Positions 60,370-64,000 of a DNA stretch of 64,000 bases are shown piece after piece. This DNA comes from UBA2988 sp965237965 (GTDB taxonomy: Bacteria > Gemmatimonadota > Gemmatimonadetes > Longimicrobiales > Gaopeijiaceae): assembly GCA_965237965.1 (NCBI GenBank), contig CBDEGT010000001.1, positions 620,001-684,000 of the forward strand. The letters are read 5' to 3'. A program made the position numbers and the translations under genes. The notes below the pieces were generated by a model. That model saw only the letters and a list, made by a program, of their open reading frames with translations. It searched no databases and was not told where the DNA came from. The stretch's first letter is position 1. Every line of letters starts with the position of its first letter.

Positions 60370-60468
60370 GTGAACCACCCGGATCCCGTCACCCGCCTGA
60401 ACGCAGCCCTCTCTGGCCGCTACCGCATCGAGCGCCAGCTCGGTGAGGGCGGGATGGCGACGGTCTAG
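60370..60468 (+). pseudogene. Ser/Thr-kinase start fragment, copy e
   Basis: A 32-codon ORF from GTG 60370 reads MNHPDPVTRLNAALSGR and continues YRIERQLGEGGMATV before a TAG. This is the longest copy of the kinase opening, with leader and ATP loop joined, but the kinase stops exactly where the loop ends. It precedes no gene; the next feature is an insertion sequence on the other strand. Confidence 0.75.
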
Positions 60469-60596
60469 TGGGTTCACACCCAGTCAATCTCGGGTTGCGC
60501 TTTCTGCTTGAGGTCGCGGCACTCGTCTCACTAGGAGCCTGGGGTTGGCGGACGAGCGATGGATGGAGAGGTTGGGTCAATAGGTGTGTAAACGTA

Positions 60597-61412
60597 TCAG
60601 GCGGCATTCTTCCGCTGTTGGGTTGAGACGGGCTTTCCGTCTTCGAACTTCCTTCCTTCAAACACGTCCTTGAGGAGGTGAGGAGCGTCGAGCCTTCGGA
60701 AGCGCTTCTCGGCCACCAAGAGCAACTTCCAGATCAGCGCCGTAGCGCTCTCGACCCGCTTGAATCGCTTCGCCGCCGTCGTCCTGAGCCGTACCGCAGC
60801 GAACGGGCTCTCGACCACGTTCGTCGTGCGTAGATGCTTCCAGTGATCCTCGGGGAAGTCGTAGAACGCCACCATCCGCTCCCAGTCGTCCTCGAGTACG
60901 TCCACCGCCTTCGGATACCACGGCCTGTAGCGCCTGGCGAACACTTCGCGGGCCTTCACAGCCTCGGACCGGCTCGGTGCGTAGACCACGGCCCTGAGAA
61001 GATCCTTCGCCTCGCTCTGCTCCCGCTGCGGCAGCCGGTCCAGCACGTTCCTCATCTTGTGGTTCCAGCACCGTTGCTCGCCCGCCTCAGGCCATACCTG
61101 CCGTACTGCGCCCCAGATCGCCGCGTTACCGTCCGCCATCAGAAGCCGGGGCGCCTCGATGCCGCGTGCCTTCAGATCCCGCAACACCTCCGACCAGGAC
61201 TCGACCGACTCTCGGTAGCCCGATCTCAGGGCCAACACTTCCTTCGTCCCGTCTCGCATCGCGCCCAGAACCACCAGCAGTGCTGCCTTGTCCCGCTCGA
61301 GCCCCGCCTTCACGTAGATCCCGTCCGCCCAGACGTAGACCCCAGGTTCAAGGGGTCGTCGCAACAGCACCGTGTTGAAGGGGGTTTTTGCGCCCCCGAT
61401 TCCACTGGACAA
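60597..61412 (-). pseudogene. IS256-family transposase, C-terminal part (copy B)
   Basis: It reads from inside the IS30 end into VYVWADGIYVKAG and on to the natural C-terminus (QRKNAA) at 60597. The catalytic residues are all still present, but the N-terminal DNA-binding third has been deleted or separated. The first 25 residues are IS30-end sequence, so the ORF is a chimera. It also supplies the C-terminal residues missing from copy A at the window edge. Confidence 0.85.
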
Positions 61413-62960
61413 TAGATTGGCGAGGGCGACGGGGTCCAGACAGAGGGGGTTCTTGATCTCTCCAATTCCGAGGGAGTCAGAAGCGACCGAAGGTCGTGGA
61501 AGGCAGGAGATACCGGAGCTGTTGAGAACTCAGCGCAAGGTGGAGGTCCGGTTCAGCGATGTAAGAGATCTTCCAGGGTTTCCGCCGGGGTTTTCCAACC
61601 GAGGGTCTTGCGGGGGCGGCTGTTAAGAGCGGCCGCGACGGCGGCGAGATCGTCAGCGGTATGTTTGCTGAGGTCAGTGCCTTTGGGGAAGTACTGTCTC
61701 AACAAGCCGTTGGTGTTTTCGTTCGTGCCGCGCTGCCACGGGCTCTGTGGGTCGCAGAAGTAGACGGCCAGCCCAGTGTCGATGCGAAGCTGTGCGTGCT
61801 GAGCCATCTCTGCTCCCTGGTCCCACGTCAGAGACCGGCGGAGTTGCTCGGGCAGGGTCGTGATCGACGAAGCGATCGCGTCCCGGACGGCTTCGGCGCC
61901 GTGCCCAGCCAACGCTGGCCCGTTCTTGGTCCTGGGCTCGTCGTGTCTGTGGAGGCGAGGGAGGTGGAGGAGCATGGTGAACCGGGAGGTTCGCTCGACC
62001 AGCGTTCCGATCGCCGAGCTGCTTAACCCCAGGATTAGGTCGCCTTCCCAGTGCCCAGGAACGGCGCGGTCGTCCGCCTCGGCCGGTCGCTCGCTGATCA
62101 TGATCTCGGGGCGAACGAACGTCTTACCCCGTCTGCGGGCGCGAGCTCGAGGCACCCGTAGCGCGCGTCCCGTCCGAAGGCACGCCGTCAGCTCCCGACG
62201 CAGCGCACCGCGTCCCCGAACGTAGAGCGCCTGGTAAATGGCTTCGTGCGATATCCGCATGGACTCATCATCGGGGAAGTCGACCCGTAGCCTGTTGGCG
62301 ATCTGCTCAGGACTCCACGAGGCCGCCCACCGCCGGTCTTGTCGGCGACCACGGCGACGCCCGACCCAGCGTACATTTGGGCCCGGCACGGCCGCCCCGT
62401 CTGGAGCCGCGATCAGGCCTCCGAGGCGATCCTGCACATACTGCCTCAGTTCGCCGTTCGCAGCGAGTTTGGCAACTTTCGGACGCTTCGCTCGCCGATC
62501 GGCATGCCATTGGGCGGTCGTGGCTCGATACTCGAGGTTTCCACTTCGCGTTGCTGCGTTCCGCCGCAGTTCTCGCGAGATCGTCGACGATGAGCGGCGC
62601 AACTGCCGGGCGATCTCACGTACGCCACAACCGCGGGCTTGAAGAACCGCAATCTCTTCTCGCTCGACGAACGATAGGTAGCGCCCCGACAGAGGACGAA
62701 GACTGAAAGGTGGCATGCCACCACATTGGCGAAACCAGCGCGCCCCAACAGCGGAGACACGCCGGCTGCCACCGCCGACTCCTCGCTCGACAGCCCTCGA
62801 GCAACTTCTTCCCAAAACCTCTGCCGATGCTCCCGGCGCCCCAACGGGGGACGACCGGGTGAACCCATCGGCGGACGCAAAGCTCGATCCGACCGTCGGC
62901 GCTTGCTTGCCGCCATCGCAACTCCTCCTCTTTCCTGAGGTGTTGCGACGACCTCTTGAA
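61347..62960 (-). mobile_element. IS30-family element, full length, nested in IS256 copy B
   Basis: The element is 1,614 bp. Its ends 61347-61366 and 62941-62960 are 20-bp inverted repeats with 19 matches (TTCAAGRGGTCGTCGCAACA), which also match the single end at 54082-54101. It encodes one transposase on the minus strand. Because host sequence was deleted at the insertion, there is no visible target duplication. Confidence 0.9.
61553..62916 (-). pseudogene. IS30-family transposase with N-terminal frameshift
   Basis: The native start, by comparison with the copy at 54123, is the ATG at 62916 (MAASKRRRSD). That frame is lost near GVSPLLGR: one C is missing from a CCC run present in the other copy. 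The main frame then continues to 61553 with the HTH (VREIARQLRRSSSTISREL), catalytic D (GHWEGDLILGL), second D (TWDQGAEMAQH) and E region (NENTNGLLRQYFPKG). An unbroken frame does extend upstream to 62965, giving 470 residues with an aberrant N-terminus. The catalytic part is complete; the N-terminal arm is not. Confidence 0.82.
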
Positions 62961-63150
62961 TTCACCCCTTCTCCCTAACCATCCCCTCGAGCGTCTCCCA
63001 CATCGGCCTGCTGACGCACCCTGGGGTCCCGCGATATCCTCTCTCATGAGGCGACGTTCCTTTCCCCGGGCTGTCACCCGGGCTCGCTGGTTTAAATCTC
63101 AGCGGAAAGGTACGTCGCCTCTCTTTTTACACACCTTTTGATCCTACCTC

Positions 63151-63489
63151 CGCCTGAACGACGCGCGGTTCTAGGCCTGAGTAACTCGGAGTGTGCTAGT
63201 CACGAGGATGGGAGAGTGAGGACCAGTCATGGTCGGTACACGGCGTTGAAGGCACGCCGCCAGGTCATGTGGACGGGAGGATGCTGTGAGGCGCAAGGTG
63301 AGGCGAGGATCGCCCTGGCGCCGCTGGACTATCGGCGCGCGGTCGTGTGGTGGGCGCACACGGATTAAGGGGGCGGGGGGCATGCCTGGGCGGTGCCTCG
63401 CCACCGCGGTCTGAAGGACTGGGTGGCGCGGGAGGCCGTAGCCGCAGTAGGCTTGTGAAGGACACCTCCGCTCCCGCCACGGACGTGTA
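63151..63489. other. Intergenic region between IS256 copy B and the HicB-like gene
   Basis: About 339 bases. Short open frames occur on both strands but lack motifs or ribosome sites. No HicA toxin-like ORF (small, basic, with the dsRBD-like His) is visible. It includes a 10-base match to the kinase leader at its left edge, too short to interpret. Confidence 0.5.
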
Positions 63490-63903
63490 ATGCCTGACCT
63501 CTCGTACTACCGCGTCCTCCCGTACCGCCGGCTGGTCAAGCCCGTCACCGAGCAGGGAGAGACCTACTTCCTCGCCTGGATCGAGCAGATCCCCGACGTG
63601 AAAGCGGACGGGGCCACCCGCGAGGAAGCACTCATCAACCTCGGCGAGGCGTTCGACGACTACGTTACCGCCATGCTCGAATGGGGTGACCCGATTCCAG
63701 AGCCGAGGACCTGGCCCGAGAACATGGAGGGCGTTTCTGCGAGGCGGCCGTGGTGGATCCTTCCCTGGCGCCGTCGACCGCTGGACGACGCGCCGGTATC
63801 GGCGAAGTGCATCCCGCTCGAAGGCCCGGACGTGGCTCCGTGGACTCGTCTGGAGGGGGGCGAGGAGACGGCAGGTGCCGCGGAACCGGCCGGCGATCGG
63901 TAG
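63490..63903 (+). CDS. HicB-like antitoxin-family protein with C-terminal extension
   Basis: The 137-residue protein has the HicB/DUF1902 core: YFLAWIEQIPDVKADGATREEALINLGEAFDDYV at about 28-61 (each half within family limits). HicB antitoxins normally end in a small DNA-binding domain; here the tail (70-137) is Pro/Arg/Trp-rich with no recognisable HTH. No hicA partner is visible upstream; one could lie past the window edge. A fully separate role, as in orphan HicB proteins, is possible. It starts at ATG 63490. Confidence 0.7.
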   Translation: MPDLSYYRVLPYRRLVKPVTEQGETYFLAWIEQIPDVKADGATREEALINLGEAFDDYVTAMLEWGDPIPEPRTWPENMEGVSARRPWWILPWRRRPLDDAPVSAKCIPLEGPDVAPWTRLEGGEETAGAAEPAGDR

Positions 63904-63936
63904 CCACATTCAGCCAGTGCGGTGTTCAAACGCGAG

Positions 63937-63963
63937 CGGCCCGTCCTTGTCCGGGGCGGGCCG
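63937..63963 (+). terminator. Hairpin after the HicB-like gene
   Basis: CGGCCCG (63937-63943) pairs with CGGGCCG (63957-63963) around a 13-base loop, 34 bases after the stop. No T run follows. Confidence 0.35.
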
Positions 63964-64000
63964 CCCCGGGTTCTCCGGAGACTTGGTTAGTTGAGTGCCG

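Larger units (their letters stand above)
60568..63150 (-). mobile_element. IS256-type element, copy B, interrupted by an IS30-family element
   Basis: The 25-bp ends (60568-60592 and 63126-63150) define the outer element; it matches copy A at 1-1247 almost base for base. An IS30-family element occupies 61347-62960. The IS256 sequence stops at about 61340 and resumes at about 62967, corresponding to copy A positions 643 and 1063, so some 419 bases of the transposase gene were lost at the insertion. No target duplication flanks the outer element. Confidence 0.9.

Noticed and set aside
63151..63160. Sixth copy of the kinase leader at the IS256 right flank
   Set aside because: Only CGCCTGAACG matches, ten bases, and the following residues do not continue the leader.
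1..64000. CRISPR array or rRNA genes
   Set aside because: No regularly spaced short direct repeats and no rRNA-like conserved stretches were found on reading.

Overview
The window is high-G+C bacterial chromosome. It most likely comes from Gemmatimonadota or a close relative. Supporting signs are lipoproteins with bacterial Ig-like and SdrB-like modules, Ser/Thr-kinase leaders starting MTDPVTRLNAALEGR, a HEAT-repeat plus HD-GYP gene pair, and many GTG/TTG starts. The assignment is inference from family knowledge; no rRNA is present to test it.

Layout. 1-3046: IS256-type copy A (cut by the window edge), then the 5' end of a lipoprotein gene split by a second, different IS256-family element flanked by an 8-bp target duplication. 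3047-6020: the rest of that large modular surface protein, ending at a strong terminator. 6171-18440 (minus strand): a compact housekeeping run read in the order truA, tal, htrA, purB, purC, pssA, purS, purQ, purL, purF, add; most neighbours overlap by a few bases. 18563-27472 (plus): trpD, then (across the convergent lexA gene) trpC-trpF-trpB-[HEAT protein]-[HD-GYP protein]-trpA. 27496-33015: rqcH, panB, panC, a YqeK-like HD protein, a LytR_C protein and lepB. 33067-43651: rlmN, a VanZ-like protein, aspS, phoH, a 7TM-HD protein, ybeY, mgtE and a UbiB-like kinase. 43655-51855: a B12-dependent acyl-CoA module (meaB, split methylmalonyl-CoA mutase, acyl-CoA carboxyltransferase, AtuA-type proteins, enoyl-CoA hydratase), with a foldback element and a 298-bp tandem duplication inside it. 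51883-53581: a small membrane protein, an ArsR-type regulator with a palindrome on its own start codon, an SRPBCC protein and a DinB protein.

From about 53.6 kb to 63.2 kb the character changes to a graveyard of mobile and captured DNA. It holds a recQ gene cut by an IS30-family element, that element itself truncated, the 3' half of a tRNA-Ser gene, an IS3-family C-terminal remnant, five partial copies of one Ser/Thr-kinase gene start, a few accessory genes placed behind those kinase starts, a frameshifted SGNH-like gene, and an IS256 copy with an IS30 copy nested in it. A HicB-like antitoxin closes the window.

How the genes work together: the pur cluster covers most of IMP and AMP synthesis, with add for purine salvage; trp covers anthranilate to tryptophan; panBC makes pantothenate; aspS, rlmN, truA, ybeY, phoH and rqcH serve translation; the mutase module channels propionyl- or branched-chain acyl-CoA toward succinyl-CoA. 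The least explained signal is the repeated kinase-start leader in 55.8-60.5 kb. Two of its copies are short ORFs whose stop codons overlap the start codons of unrelated downstream genes.
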